DNA from: Heracleum sosnowskyi
Taxonomy: Eukaryota; Streptophyta; Magnoliopsida; Apiales; Apiaceae
Direction: 5' to 3'
DNA length: 64,000 bases
NCBI GenBank assembly: GCA_030848705.1
Contig: JAUIZM010000012.1
Coordinates: 6,202,679-6,266,678 of the forward strand
Shown here in pieces: positions 11,308-24,202 of the stretch. The notes under the pieces are model-generated. The model saw only the letters and a program-made list of their open reading frames with translations, ran no database searches and was not told where the DNA came from. Each line of letters begins with the position of its first letter. The first letter of the stretch is position 1. The translations under genes and the position numbers were made by a program.

Positions 11308-12709
11308 AGAGGTTTTGGAGTTCAAGAACATTAAGCTTTTCTGGTGGTGGTAAAATGGATTGATCATTTTTTTTTCATTTACTGTTATCATTTTCTATTG
11401 TCTCTTTGTGGGATTTGCTATATCATGAATATTGCCAGGTGTTGCTGCAATGACTATTGCATTTGGAGTTCATATGACTACACCAGTTCAAGTACAATAT
11501 ACATATGTAAAGTACAATACACAAATGTAAAGGTCAGCAAAATTTGAACTTTGGATTTATTTTCTTTTTTGATAATTAAATAATAATCTGGTAGCTTGTA
11601 ATATATAGTATTGCTATTCTAAAGTATCTAAAGAATGATTTTTATGAACCAACAAACACACATTTTTGGACCAACAAACACACGGAAAGTGTGAGATTGT
11701 TATCCCGAAATGAACTATTAACTTTTTTAATTATTTGTATTCCGAAAGTTAATTGTTATGTTATTTTAGAAACCAATGTGTTATTGTTAAAAATCAAATA
11801 ACTAATTCTAATATTTTTAAATAATTAGTATGGTTAAAATTTCCCCATGAAATTCGTCAAGATTTTCTGGGCAATTAAATTGTATGCCAGTGCATAAACT
11901 TAGAGTCCTTAGTGGTCCAGAAGTTACATCCTCGTCTTTTAACAAATGGTAAAAGGAATAAAGCTGAAGAATTTTAAAACTTTTAAGCATGTAAATCAAT
12001 ATTGTTAACTTATATCAGGTGAATGGGAATCTAGTGCTCATGACAGGTATTCTTAAGGAAATCTAGGCGGTAGATCTTCATTATTTTTTTCATCACTCTT
12101 ATTTATGTTAATCTATGATTCTTTTATTGTGTAGCAAGAGTAACCTGAGCCACTATATTGCAGGATTATTTTGGCAATATTAATGAACCATCACATGATA
12201 ATTCCATTTTCAATTTTTTTATCCTCCCTTTTTATATACTATATATATTTTTAAATAAAAGAATAACACCTTTTGGTTGTTATTGAGCGAGATCTATTGT
12301 TTTATTGGTCATGGCAGTTGGGATGTACATTTGACAATGACTCTTAAGGAACTGAAATATTAGTAGGCTCAACGTAATCCAGTGGCAAACTTTCAGAATT
12401 AGAGGTATTTTATGATTTTTTTTAAATTATGTTCTTGAATATTTGTATTGTGATAAGAGTTAGCATAGACTTTTTACTCAAGATAAAGGTTAATCAGAAT
12501 TATTAAATAGTAAAAATTGAATAAGGAAGAAAGTAACATTAGTTTTAAATTTATTTCAAAAACAAATAAAAATTCTCAACATTGATCAAGATAAAAATGT
12601 TAAAAACTTAGCACTGATCAAGATAAAAATGTTGTAAAAATTACTATCTAGGATAGAAGTATGTACGAAGTAGATTAGTATCTATTTAAAAGATCACACT
12701 CTTACTTGT
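11308..12709. other. AT-rich stretch without a recognised gene
   Basis: The first 300 bp may be the 3' flank of the SWEET2-like exon. The rest is AT-rich with short tandem-like copies (for example TGATCAAGATAAAAATGTT near 12580 and 12612). The 3' end of the Helitron to the right should lie here or just beyond, but no convincing CTRR end with a hairpin was found. Confidence 0.4.
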
Positions 12710-15700
12710 TCACATTTGTATTCTTGATTCTAACCAAAATATCTTTGTAGGACCCTCTTTGTTATAAATTTTCTTCACGGTCTTCACTGTGCCCTTACTT
12801 GCAGATAAACTGTGAGGTTCTTTGCAATTTTGTTGTCCTGTACTCTTCTTTGCGGGATTTGGTTTTTTCACATTCTTTACGGCAGTTGCTGTTTGAATCA
12901 TTTTGTTGTTAGAAGCAGAGTTCTCCATGTTTTGGTCTTCATCAAGTGTGTCTGCATTCTTTGTTTTGTTATCAGTTGGAAGTTTTGAATTTTTTTTAAA
13001 TACCTTTGCCATCTTCTCCTTTCTGTCTATCTGCTTTCTTTTATTAGTTCTCGTGTCTTTTTTTGTCATTTCATCTTCTAAGTACTTTTTTTTGCAATTC
13101 TGATTTCTTCCGACGCCAGAGTCTGTTTCTTGGCTGAGCAGTAGAGGAACACTGAGAAGGAAATTAAAACAAAATCAAATATCAAATTCTTAATTTTTGT
13201 TCATATTAAAAAGGAATGTTAAAAATATGGTTGTAAATAGGATAACTTTTAATTATGAAGAAGTTTTTTATTAGTAATTTATAAATAATGAATACTTACT
13301 TGGGATTGTTTTTTTTTTCTTCTTCACCTGATGAATCATCTGATGATTCTAATGGTCTTTTTTTATTGTACGTTCTCTTTCTTCTCTTGATTGCATCATC
13401 ACCTTCAGCTGAATTAATATAATTCTTGTCAATTTGAGCCTGAGGTTGGATTTTTGTTGCCTTCCCTTGTATTTTTGGTTTATTGTCACTCAGTTTCGTA
13501 GTTGCAGTTTGAAGTTTCTTAATTTTGCAAGTAGTGTTCACGGTGTTTTGCACTTCATTGAGCTTGACTGATTTGGGTATCGCCTCGTCAGTAGTATCCA
13601 AATGGCTCTTTTTTCTGACAACCTTCAATTAATTTGTAAAACATCCGGAGGTTATTATTTGAAATTGTCAAGTATTTACATTATATAAAATAGAAGTGAT
13701 AAAACTGTAATACCTGTTGCTCATCTTCTTGCCGACGTTTCTTCTTACCTTCTTGCGGATGTTTCTTGTTATTTTCCAAGGATTTTTGAAAATATTTCTT
13801 GTTTTTTTCTCCACGTTCTTTAGTTTCAGAAACACTTGTGTTTGTGCTTGAGCTTGGATTTTTGAGACATTCCGTAGCATCTTTGGTCCATTGTTATGTT
13901 GTCTAACAGTTGAAGTTTGAAGGTTCTTTTCTTTATGAGCAGTGTTCTCTGTCTTTTCTAGCTCAGTATCGACTGATTTGGGTATCATCTCGTCGTCGTC
14001 ACTTATTTCTTGATAGTCCATGCAAGGGCTCCTTTTAGTTTTACTCCCCTTTCTCTGATTGAATACATTTGACTCTTTTCTTCTCTTCTCTTTATTCACC
14101 TCTTTACCTGGTGTATATGCATTCTTGCGTTTTAGAAGTGCAACTTCAGAATCTGTATCCGAACCATCACTTATTCTGTTTATTGGTTGAGAATTTTCTT
14201 CAAAAAGCTCTTCATCTTGGGGTATCATCTTGTCGTCGTCACTTATTTCTTGATAGTCAATGCAAGAGTTCCTTCTAGTTTTACTCCCCTTTCTGTGATT
14301 GAATACATTTGACTCTTTGCTTCTCTTCTCTTTATTCACCGCTTTACCTGGTGCATATGCATTCTTGCGTTTTAGAAGTGCAACTTCAGAATCTGTATCC
14401 GAACCATCACTTATTCTGTTTATTGGTTGAGAATTTTCTTCAAAAATCTCTTCATCTTTAATTGACCCGCCTTAGATTTCCTGTAGTTTTACAACTTTAA
14501 ATCCTTCCTTTTTTCCGCCAGTTGTGTTGTGTTTGGTAATCTTCAAGTAGAATTTGAATTTGCCTCCAACAATGTTTTTAAGAATTGAAGGTATGTTTGT
14601 CGGGGTTACGATCTTGATAAAGTAAAATATTAGATATATAAGATTAGATGTATGTCTGTGAGAAGTTCAAAAATATTGTGATAGTAGTTGTTTAATGTAA
14701 ATTAAGTGTACCTCATCATTGTCAAGCACGTGTTGTACCGGAACCTTTATTAAATCTAGAACAAACTTATCAAACAGCAAAACTGTTGTAACTGAAGTTT
14801 GGTCTTCAACCTTTAAAGTCACGCTGTACTTCTTTGCTGGACCTGTTTCGATATTTGTACAGTTGCTGCATTGAGGAGGGTTTGTCATTTTTGTGTTGCA
14901 TTTATTGCATGCAGTATAAAACCATCCATAGTTTGGTACTATCCCGACCACCGTTGCCTCAATTGAGCAAAAAAATTCCTGGGTATTTAAATAAACAAAA
15001 AAATATACGTTAGATTTTCAAATTATTATATATTTTTTAATATTTACGATATCAGTTATATTTATAAATGTTATAGGAAGTAAAAGGAACTGAAATGTCT
15101 ACCTCTTTACCATCCGGCTGTATGACATTGAATAGTGTTTGGATTGATAGGTTGTCGATGTTGTCGAGCATAAGTTGTGCAGGATTACGCATAGGTTGAA
15201 CAATAACAGGTATCATTTTGTCTTCTCCTTTATTACGTAATATGTTGGCCGCTGGATAATCAAGGTTTATAAAGTACTGGGTTGCGCTTGTTGCTGATAA
15301 AATAGGATTTCCTACACGTGATAAAATGATGAGTCAGATATTTGATTCATGGTTAGTATTCTCATAAGAAATTTAGAAATTTCATTTAAGTCAGTCTTAT
15401 TACATAAAGATTACATCATATGATTTTATGCAGTAGGTGAGTAAATTTTTTGCTAAATTATTGTTAAACTGTATATTACCATTGAACAGAACCGCCTTGG
15501 TTCCTGTGACAATCAGTACAACATTTGGTCGCTGGTATTCAGACTTTAAGTCCTCAAACTGATGTGCTTGTAGTCCCCATAATGTGATTGTCATTTCGTC
15601 CCCTCTTAATTGGAAGTAAGAAATCATCATTTAAATTCAATATTCAGCCAAATAATATATAAAACTTATAATTGGATATATTTTCAATGGGCATATATAA

Positions 15701-16429
15701 TTTTGAGAGAATCCCAATACTTACGTATTATCTTGAAGGGTGATCTCAAGTTTTTCTTTGCCACCGGATAGAGATTGTATTGGAGTAAAGAATTTTAGCT
15801 TTCCAATAACATCTGTAAATTTAAATCTGTTAAAGTACTGAATAAATAAAAGAACAAAATCTGTCTCTCATATAATATAAACAGTTGGTCATGTTCTTTT
15901 ATTAAAATTACCTATCAGTGTTTTGATTCCTCCAACTCTGGATTTTTCTTCGTTAAAGGTCCTTAGTTCAAAACCATGTCTTGGAATTGCTAATTCATTA
16001 TCAATTTTTTTGATAATGGTCTTTCCGGTGAAAATAATTTTGTTATCTCCTGTCACCGGTCTATAGGTGTCATTCGCTGGCACAGTAGCAAAACCAGAGA
16101 TCAAATAGACTTTCCCGACTTTTATTTTTCTTTTATATTCATCAATCTGAGTAGTCGCCAACTGAACATGTAAAAGCATACCCTGTGGATATACATAATT
16201 TTATATATGGATAGTGTTAACTATTTCTTGTTACAAAGTAAAGAATTTAGTTTGTATCAGTTGTTTGAATACAACAGAGTCTCACCTGTTCATCCATAAG
16301 AATATAGTTTTTATTAAGAAGATGATTAGTTGGACTTCTTGCTTCCCATTCTCTTGTTATACGAACTTTGACTGTGATATCTTCCTTGTTACATGTTAGT
16401 TCGTTCAAATATCGATATGTTCTTTCCAT
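12710..16429 (-). pseudogene. Helitron RPA70-like single-strand DNA-binding protein
   Basis: Exons were inferred from GT/AG borders and frame: 16429-16286 (start MERTYRYLNEL), 16182-15912, 15812-15725, 15604-15480, 15311-15103, 14978-14712 and 14612-13714, with further tail exons within 13628-13296 and 13069-12710. The first exons encode OB folds of the DUF223/RPA type. The fifth has the LSATSATQYFINLDYP block of DNA-binding domain B. The sixth has the RPA C-terminal zinc-binding OB fold (GWFYTAC-x2-C, then C-x2-C). The tail is Lys/Asp/Ser-rich and internally duplicated. A TAA at about 14471-14473 interrupts the frame just after the conserved C-domain. If read as a natural stop, the protein ends there and the tail is untranslated; otherwise it is nonsense. 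It presumably coated single strands during Helitron transposition. Confidence 0.8.
13980..14459 (-). repeat. 240-bp in-frame tandem duplication in the RPA tail
   Basis: Two near-identical 240-bp units (starting near 13980 and 14220) encode 80-residue repeats that include ENSQPINRISDGSDTDSEV and the DYQEISDDD motif. The length is a multiple of three, so the frame is kept. A shorter related block (QTST/QTAT ... KIQ-QAQ) occurs again in the next tail exons. Confidence 0.85.
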
Positions 16430-17954
16430 GGTGATTATCTGAAAGAACAAAAACAGGAAAATAGTTATATGTAAATGTTTACAATAGATAACAGATTAAA
16501 TTACATATATGCTACATGCTTTAGTTTGCATAAGGAGATATGAACATGGACGAAAAATACATACCACAACAGCCTCAAATCTATTAGCGTGACGTCTAAG
16601 AGGGTTATTGTTAGGCTATATATAGGTTTTCCAAAGTTGAAAATCTTATAGGATTAGAAGTCTTTTGTGTACATCTTTAATTTTGTTTGCTTTTGACATG
16701 AGTTCTTGAAATAGAATTCTTTTACTGAAAGGAATGTAGAATACTGATAACTTTATCAGAATGTATATAGAAATTTTGTAAATAATATAATTTAAATTAG
16801 CAAGAATTTATGTATGCATCATTGTGTAATATAATTAATTTTGAAATATTTTAACATCTATCATTATCAATATAAAAATATTATTAATAAATAAAATTAT
16901 GTTAAACTTTAACTTATATTTTTTTAGAAACTATAGCATCATTTTTCATTTTATCAAAAATTTAAATTAAAGGAAAATTTCCAATTTTTTTAATGATATT
17001 AAAAGAAAATATGGTCGATTTTTTTTATTAGGAATTTTAATAAAGATTAACATTGTATTTTGCTTATTTTAATTTTATATCTTCTATTATTATTTTTTAC
17101 ACTTAACTTTATTAAATTTAGTAAATATTTAAGTTTAGACAATCAAATGGAATTTTATATGTTTCTCTATATTGTAATAAATTCTTTCTTTTTTATTAGT
17201 AAATTATTGGTATTTTAATATATTTTGTTAAAAAAAATTGCAATTAGATTTGTTATTTTATTTTTCTTATGTTTATATTGATAGAACCTTCATAGAATAA
17301 TTATTGTATTGTGTTGATTAGTCATATTGTTTTTATCCAGGTAAATTGTAATACCTAAGATATTAGTAGCCAAATATAATTCAACACCGAACATTCTACA
17401 CATGAACTTGGTAGTATTAACGTGGAAGATTATAATTTTTTTATTGTCAGAAATGTGGAAGAATATACTTGATAACACTTCAACACTTGTGTTTAGGTGG
17501 CTGGAGCTTTATTTTATCAGGATAACTTATACATTCAAATTCTTTAGCTAGAGCAGGATCATTTATATACATTTAAATTAAGGTATATTTGCCACTCTTT
17601 TGTATTTGTCAATTATGATGCATATAGTATCATCTGATGTATGCATGTTTGTGAATGTTGTAGAGGGCTACTGTGTCAAACATGTGGAGATAATCTTAAT
17701 CAGGAGCACAGTGCCATAGTTAGGTTTATAAAATAACAGGTACATAATTCCTTATCATTATAAGATTATTTGCATGCGTTTATAAATTGTGAATTTCTTT
17801 AATTGCAACATGAATATCTGTTATGTTACTATTTGTTAACATGAATATCTTTATTTAACTACATGCATTGTAAAAGAAACATAAAAAAAGTTCAATAATG
17901 AATAATGATATTGTAGTTATTAGGTTATTAAACATATGTAATGAAACAAAAACA
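16430..17954. other. Spacer between the Helitron helicase and RPA genes
   Basis: About 1.5 kb of AT-rich DNA. No ORF of interest, terminal repeat or motif was recognised; it should hold the RPA promoter. Confidence 0.5.
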
Positions 17955-20058
17955 CTACAAACTATTGAATATTTCATGATACACAACATTTTTAGTCATT
18001 TGGTATATTGGATGACTATTATTTTCACAAACTATGTGTAAACCCAATGGCGACGTTACTCTTGATATATATAGCTACATAGAGTTGTCCATGGCTGAAT
18101 ACGGGTTTAGGCAAGTATAAGCCAACATATTTTAAGGTCTGGCCTTGGCTTTTGTTGATAGTCATCGCATAGCATAGAGAGACCGGGAATTGTATTCTTT
18201 TAAACATGAAAGGCAATGTTGAATCTGTGGGCCTCATGCAAATTCTCGGTATAAAAGCTTTCTCGCCTACGTGGTTACCTGTAATTATAATTCCCTCTGT
18301 AACTCTTGCACATAGTTGAGTTATAATTAGCCTTGTACCGTTACACAGTCCCTTGGCAGGAGCTATATTTCTGAGTAAAACAATTGGAGCCCCAATTTTA
18401 AGCTCTAGTTCATGGTTTGGTATGCCAGCGAATCTCATTGAATTTAAGAGTTCCAGTGGATACATACTTTCTTGTGATTCATAGTTCACAGAACCCTTAC
18501 ATATCGAGTCTGAGCTTAAGTATACTTTAGATTCACCTGTAAAATTAAGTGTGTATAATATTTGTCAGTGAATAGTTACAAATATAAAGGTAGTGAACTA
18601 TTATAATTGCAAGTTGATACTAACCCGGCCATTGATTCAGAACATCTTTATTTATTGCATCAACATCTTCATTTAAGGGGGTTAATATAGCACGGTCTCT
18701 GAAGTAGCTTGGTTCTTTACCCTTTTTACATAAGTCGAAATAAATTGTCTCATTTATTACTCTTTTACCATCATCTTTTGGATCAAGAAATAGTTCAGAT
18801 GGTATTTCAGTCCAACATGACTCTCCTTCGTCAACTGATGAAACTGTATGTACCTTTCCATCGCCAACACTAATTACCCAATCAGCGTATGATATTTTTT
18901 GGCCTGAAACTGTAATTGGCGGAACACCCGACTCAATTCTCATGTTTTGATCTAATTTGAAAACAACACAATCATCCCATAGGTATGAATTATTTATGGA
19001 TGCCATAACAATATCTGCCCGACCCTTGTTAGGCAAAACCGGTAAAATCTGCCTAAAATCACCTCCTAATAGGACCGTTTTCCCTCCAAATGGTTTATCC
19101 GAATTACTTTGATCTTTTAGACGCATAATATCACGAAAAGAACGATCAACTGCTTCAAAGACATGTTTATGATTCATTGGTGCTTCATCCCAAACAACCA
19201 AGTCAGTATGAACAATTAGTTCTGCCAAAAATGTTTTTTGCTTTATATCACATGTACTGTTTTCATCGATGTTTATGGGAACTTTAAATCTCGAATGTGC
19301 TGTTCGACCACCTTCTATAAGTAATGATGCAATCCCAGATGACGCAACTGCTAGGACAACTTTTCCTTCTGATCTAAGAAAGCTAGTTATTGTCTTCCAT
19401 AAAAATGTTTTTCCGGTACCTCCATGACCGTAGACAAAAAATAAACCCCCTCTCTTGTTTTGAACATTAGTCGTAATAGCTGTGAATACATTCAATTGTT
19501 TCTTGTTTAACAAACCAATACATCTTTTTGCCGCATCTGCGAGTGCATGTCTATCGTACATATATTCTTCATATAGCAATGTGTTTTGACTTTGTTGTAT
19601 CAAGTCAATATCTAGTGATGGAAGTGCTGGAAAATCTGATAATGATTTCCCCCTTTTACGTAGCTGAGAATCAATATCTAAGAGAGTAAGGGATTGAAGA
19701 CGTTGATCACTGATGGTAAAATTTCGCAATCCAGAATTTTTTCTCTCTTTGTATTCAATATCATCAGAAAGAAGTTTCCAATGTTTATCCCACAATGTCC
19801 TAACATCTGAAACATCTGAAAATAGCAATAAAGTGACAAATAACAGTCTTAGTTGTGACCCGGTTTGGTGGACTGAAGCATCAGTGATTGCTAAGTGCCA
19901 ATCATCATCACTTTCCAGAAGGCCATACTTTAGACCTGCTTCTTTGTATGTATTGCAAGTAATACCATCAACTGTGCGTATATCCTCAAAAGATGTTGCA
20001 CCATGTACGACATTCAACAACATTCTTAAATAAAATAGCTCTCCTGGTGAACATATAT
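17955..20058 (-). pseudogene. Helitron PIF1-like helicase domain
   Basis: The first part is open from near 20058 to a donor at 18625/18624; the second begins at 18536. Helicase motifs in order are Walker A GHGGTGKT, Walker B VVWDEAP, GGDFRQILP, then PVSLCYAMTINKSQGQT and FSHGQLYVA. The splice (G|GT) joins the pieces in frame. After LYVA a TA-repeat expansion near 18066 (GCTATATATATCA) shifts the frame to a stop at 18025; another frame continues with SRVTSPLGL and ends at TAG 17955-17957, the normal end of such proteins. The core helicase would unwind the strand during rolling-circle transposition. Only the C-terminal shift and the upstream Rep defects spoil it. Confidence 0.88.
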
Positions 20059-23000
20059 CAACCTGCCTACAATGCGAATATTATTTTTCCGTTTAATCCA
20101 AAGTTTCCCTTTATTATCCCACAAGAAGTGTTCAGGAAATTGTACATATGTAAGTTTCCTTCCACATCGATATCGTTTATTTGTTTGAAACCACTGTATG
20201 AACATTGTTGCTTCGGGATGCAGCCTTTGCAAAACTGCAGGCAACGTCTCATTCTCTCGAAAACAGATTTGTTGTTCATTCTCCAAAGTTTTACAACTAC
20301 AGGTTTCTGATAATGAATAGGAAATTCAAATATTCGCCAACATGCTTCAATCGAAGAAACGTACCTGCATTCTATATAGTCATCAACCTCATTTTTTTTA
20401 ATTTGTTCATTTTCGTCATCACCTTCTTTATTCTCTAACTTTTCAGTAGCCATTGTCGCTTGATCGGGCCCTTTTGTCACATATTTAAACATATACTTTA
20501 TCAAACGTCCTTGATTACACCATTCAACGTTGATGTGAGCTTAACGTTGATGTGAGCTTGATACTTAAGGATAAGACCTCTATTATACGGAACAATAAAC
20601 CTGCAAAAAAAGGATACAATTTAATACAATTTTATCGTTTAGAGGATAAATTAAATCAAAGTAACTAAGTATGTTTAATAAAAGAGTCTTATATCTTGTA
20701 GAATTTTTAATATACCGGAGGAGCAATGTAGTGTATATAATAGAATGAAAGATTATTGGGAAGATTAGTTATAGTTATAGTTTGAAAATTAAGTTTGTTA
20801 TGTAAAAACATTTTTTTTGAAAAAACTTATCTACCTCACTAAGACATCATTTAAAGGGGGAAATTATTCAAAAGAAATTAAAAGGCAAGATCAGCATGTA
20901 AACAGTTAAGTTGTGTGTGTATATGCGTATATTTTGTTACAATTATTTAGTGTATTTAGTCTTACTCATTGTCCATTCTATTGAAATGTGTTGTGTATTA
21001 AATGATTACATATCTATGTGTCACGCTTCATGATTTTATTGTATTGTGTGGGTAGTTATTGTGGTCTTTCTATTTTCTATGTAATGGGGAACTTAGAATG
21101 TAAAGGTCCATCATTGTAGATTAAACAATAACTAACTTCATGTAATTTTCTTCTGATCTAGTTTATAGAAATTATGTAACTATCATTAATTCTGTGGTGT
21201 AATCTAAATATCAATAAATTTTGATTGCAATTTGTTAGGAGGTTAATTTAATAGTAGGAATCATTCACAAAATTGGAGTTGATAGTTTTATTGGACTCAA
21301 CATATAGTGTGGACATATACTAAATGGTTAGAAATATTATATATGAACTAATAAGAATATATATGATTTATGCATTCATTAACTTTTGTACAAACTACTG
21401 TTAAGTTAATCAGTGTAATATACTAATATATTTGTGATAAAAGTAATAATAAGAGTACATGATAAATTCTATAATCAGTAAATTCAATGTGATTTTTCTC
21501 ATAATTATTTAGATAACCTTGTAATTTTGGGCAGAACTTGTGACCTGGAATTTTATTTATTCTTAAAGAGAAATTTGAGTTTTTATAGTTAAAATGGATA
21601 GAGATCTTATTTTACCAACTTGAAAAGAAACTCACACCATTAATTTTACTTTATAATATAACTTATTTCATTTTCTGCTATCTTTATACTTAATTTTGTT
21701 TTGACCGCTTAAAATAATATTTCTTTAAAACGCGTTACAAAATAAACAATCTAACGATTTCCTAGCACAGCAAATAATTAGAATTATTTAAGTAAACAGA
21801 TTATAAATTAAAACGGAGGAAAGTTGTACCTATTGTCGATTGCTACATCTTTGCACATTATTACACGACCATTGTTGCGCCTTTTGTACAGAGGATAACC
21901 ATTCGAATCTATTGTAGTTTCATTCATGTAATCTTTCGGGAAATGTGCAGTACACTTGTTATCTTTCATGCAAGGGCCTTTTGTATTGAGTTCACCGCAT
22001 GGACCGTGAACCATATACTTTGAAACTGCCTCATATCCAATTGGATCAATATTTTTGTCTGGTATTTCAGCAGAAATCAACAAATCAATATCCTCGGTGT
22101 TTTGACATTTATTAGACTCGTCAAGCCACACAACTATGTGTGCGTGTGGCAAACCTCTCTTTTGAAATTCAATATTATAAACAACTGCAAACAATAAATA
22201 ATAGTTAAACAACGTTCAAATTAAAAGTTTAAATAAAATGCATTAGGAACAAATCAAATGATCAGTACCTCCAATAACTTTTCCGAGAACATGATTGCGA
22301 CACAAATCTTCCAAAAGTAGATCAAGTTTAATCTTAAATACTCTAGCCATTATATCTGGTCTATGAGCAGGAGTAACATTTTTAATCTTATCGCAGAATT
22401 GCTGAATTTTCGGCCATTTTGGATTACATGTAAAAGTGATAAACAAATCGGGGCTTCCAAATCTTCTACAAACAGCCATACAATCTTGATAATTTTGTTG
22501 CATGTAACGCAGACTTCCGGTAAACGAAGAAGGTAATATGACTTTCTTTCCAACTGCTGATGCATCAACATCACCACGGTTCACAGAATCAACAATATTA
22601 TTGTACACATCTGATCTTAAAATGTTTTGGTTTTTTAATACCCATTTTAGTCTTGCATGCTCAATACATGCCCATGCATCCACTACAAATTGTAGGAATA
22701 GTCTTGCACCTCTAAGCAATGTATGTCCTTCGTTATCACGATGCTGTAATCTGAAACAATAAAATTGCCTCATACTCACCGTGTCCCTCTTATTTTCCGA
22801 AGCATGTGTCACACCACGATGTAAAATTCCAGTCCTATATCCATGTTCTGCATATGGGAATAACAATGGATATTGTAAAGGCATGAAAGCTGGATTAAGT
22901 GTTGATATTCTACGTAGACCACCACTCTGGTATTGAACTACAATATCTCTACCATTAGACAAATCATCATCAGCAACCAATGCTGCAAACTCATATGATG

Positions 23001-23645
23001 TTGTAGGATTGTTACTATTTCGACCATCAGTTTGTCGATTTGCCACCAAACGTAACTTTCCTTGAACTAAATCAACATCATTAAATCTATCCCGAACATG
23101 ATGAAAAGTCTTTGCCAATTCGTTATCGCGATGTAACATAGTTGTTAGTTTAATTGTAATATCTTTGTCTAGCTTGTCACCATTGGATGGAAAATTCAAC
23201 CGTTCTTCTAGTTCCCTTTCATTATCAAACATATACAGTTGTGAGAAAACTGCCTTTTACCAATCTCTGGGTGCAATGATCCAATCTGATGATATGTCTA
23301 ACCATGTAAAATGAAAACATAGGGTCCTCCGCCATTATTATATGTCTTATCAATTTTGCCTCCCATTGATGTAAATGCAAAAGCATTGTTGTATATTCGA
23401 ATATTTTTAACGAATAATTGATCATCACAATCAAATAGCATAATCAGTTCATGTGGTGTTTCTTTCAATCTAGGCAGATCAACTTTTCCTTTACCACAAC
23501 AAAGTGAGAAGCCTTGATTATTCTTTCTCTTTTCTGTTTGAGATTGCTCAAATTCCCACATGTGTGCTTTACAATAGTAACATATTTTATCAGCGCATCC
23601 TATATTGAGAATTGTTTCATTCATCGCTTTGGAAATTTCATGCAA
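20059..23645 (-). pseudogene. Helitron HUH Rep domain, multiply broken
   Basis: The N-terminal part (23645-23298) has a zinc-finger-like CADKICYYC ... CC segment. The Helitron_like_N core follows (exon to 22269, donor GGAG|GT), then 22184-21830 with the HUH motif GLPHAHIVVW, then from 20600 an exon with the two catalytic-type tyrosines (IKYMFKY). Defects: TAG at 23298-23300, a frameshift near 23245, a 17-bp duplication at about 20525-20558, a shift near 20290 and a one-base shift near 20058 before the helicase. The HUH/Y2 nuclease would nick and join strand ends. Splice phases agree across the three junctions examined. Confidence 0.88.
20601..21829 (-). other. Long intron within Rep
   Basis: It is bounded by donor AG|GTACAAC (21830/21829) and acceptor TTTTTTGCAG|G (20601/20600), and joining gives NR-FIVPYNR in frame. 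The 1.2 kb is AT-rich with no ORF; it may contain an old insertion, but no terminal repeats were seen. Confidence 0.6.
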
Positions 23646-24202
23646 AGATAAAAGAATTATTTATTAAAAAAATTAGGTAGCAAATTATAATAATTTTTTT
23701 ATTCATATATAGAAATTGAATAACTAAAAAAGATTTGAATTTAAAGTAGCATACCAAATTTTTTCTTTTTCGTATTTATGATATTCTTCATCATGATGCT
23801 AAGAGGTGTACAACCTATAAAAACAGAAAGTTAATAAGATGTAAATATCAATATTAGATTATAATCTAATAAATGAGTTATAAATAAGAAATGTATGATT
23901 AAAAACAAACCTGTGCCTACGACTGAATTCTTAAATATCAAGTAAGGAATAATAGCTGTGGATTTCAACTTGTCCTTCACTGAAATTGTCGGAAAGTGCA
24001 CGTAATTATTATACATGTAAACAACTATAATAAGGCATTATTAATTATATATCACAAAAATAATAGTCGGGGAAAAAAATTAGCAGTTAATTGTTTGTTT
24101 CTTGATATATATTTAAAACAATTGAAACTGAAATACCAAAATATTTAACTAAATGTGATAGTACAAATTTAAATTAACATAATTATTAAGCTATCTCACC
24201 AG

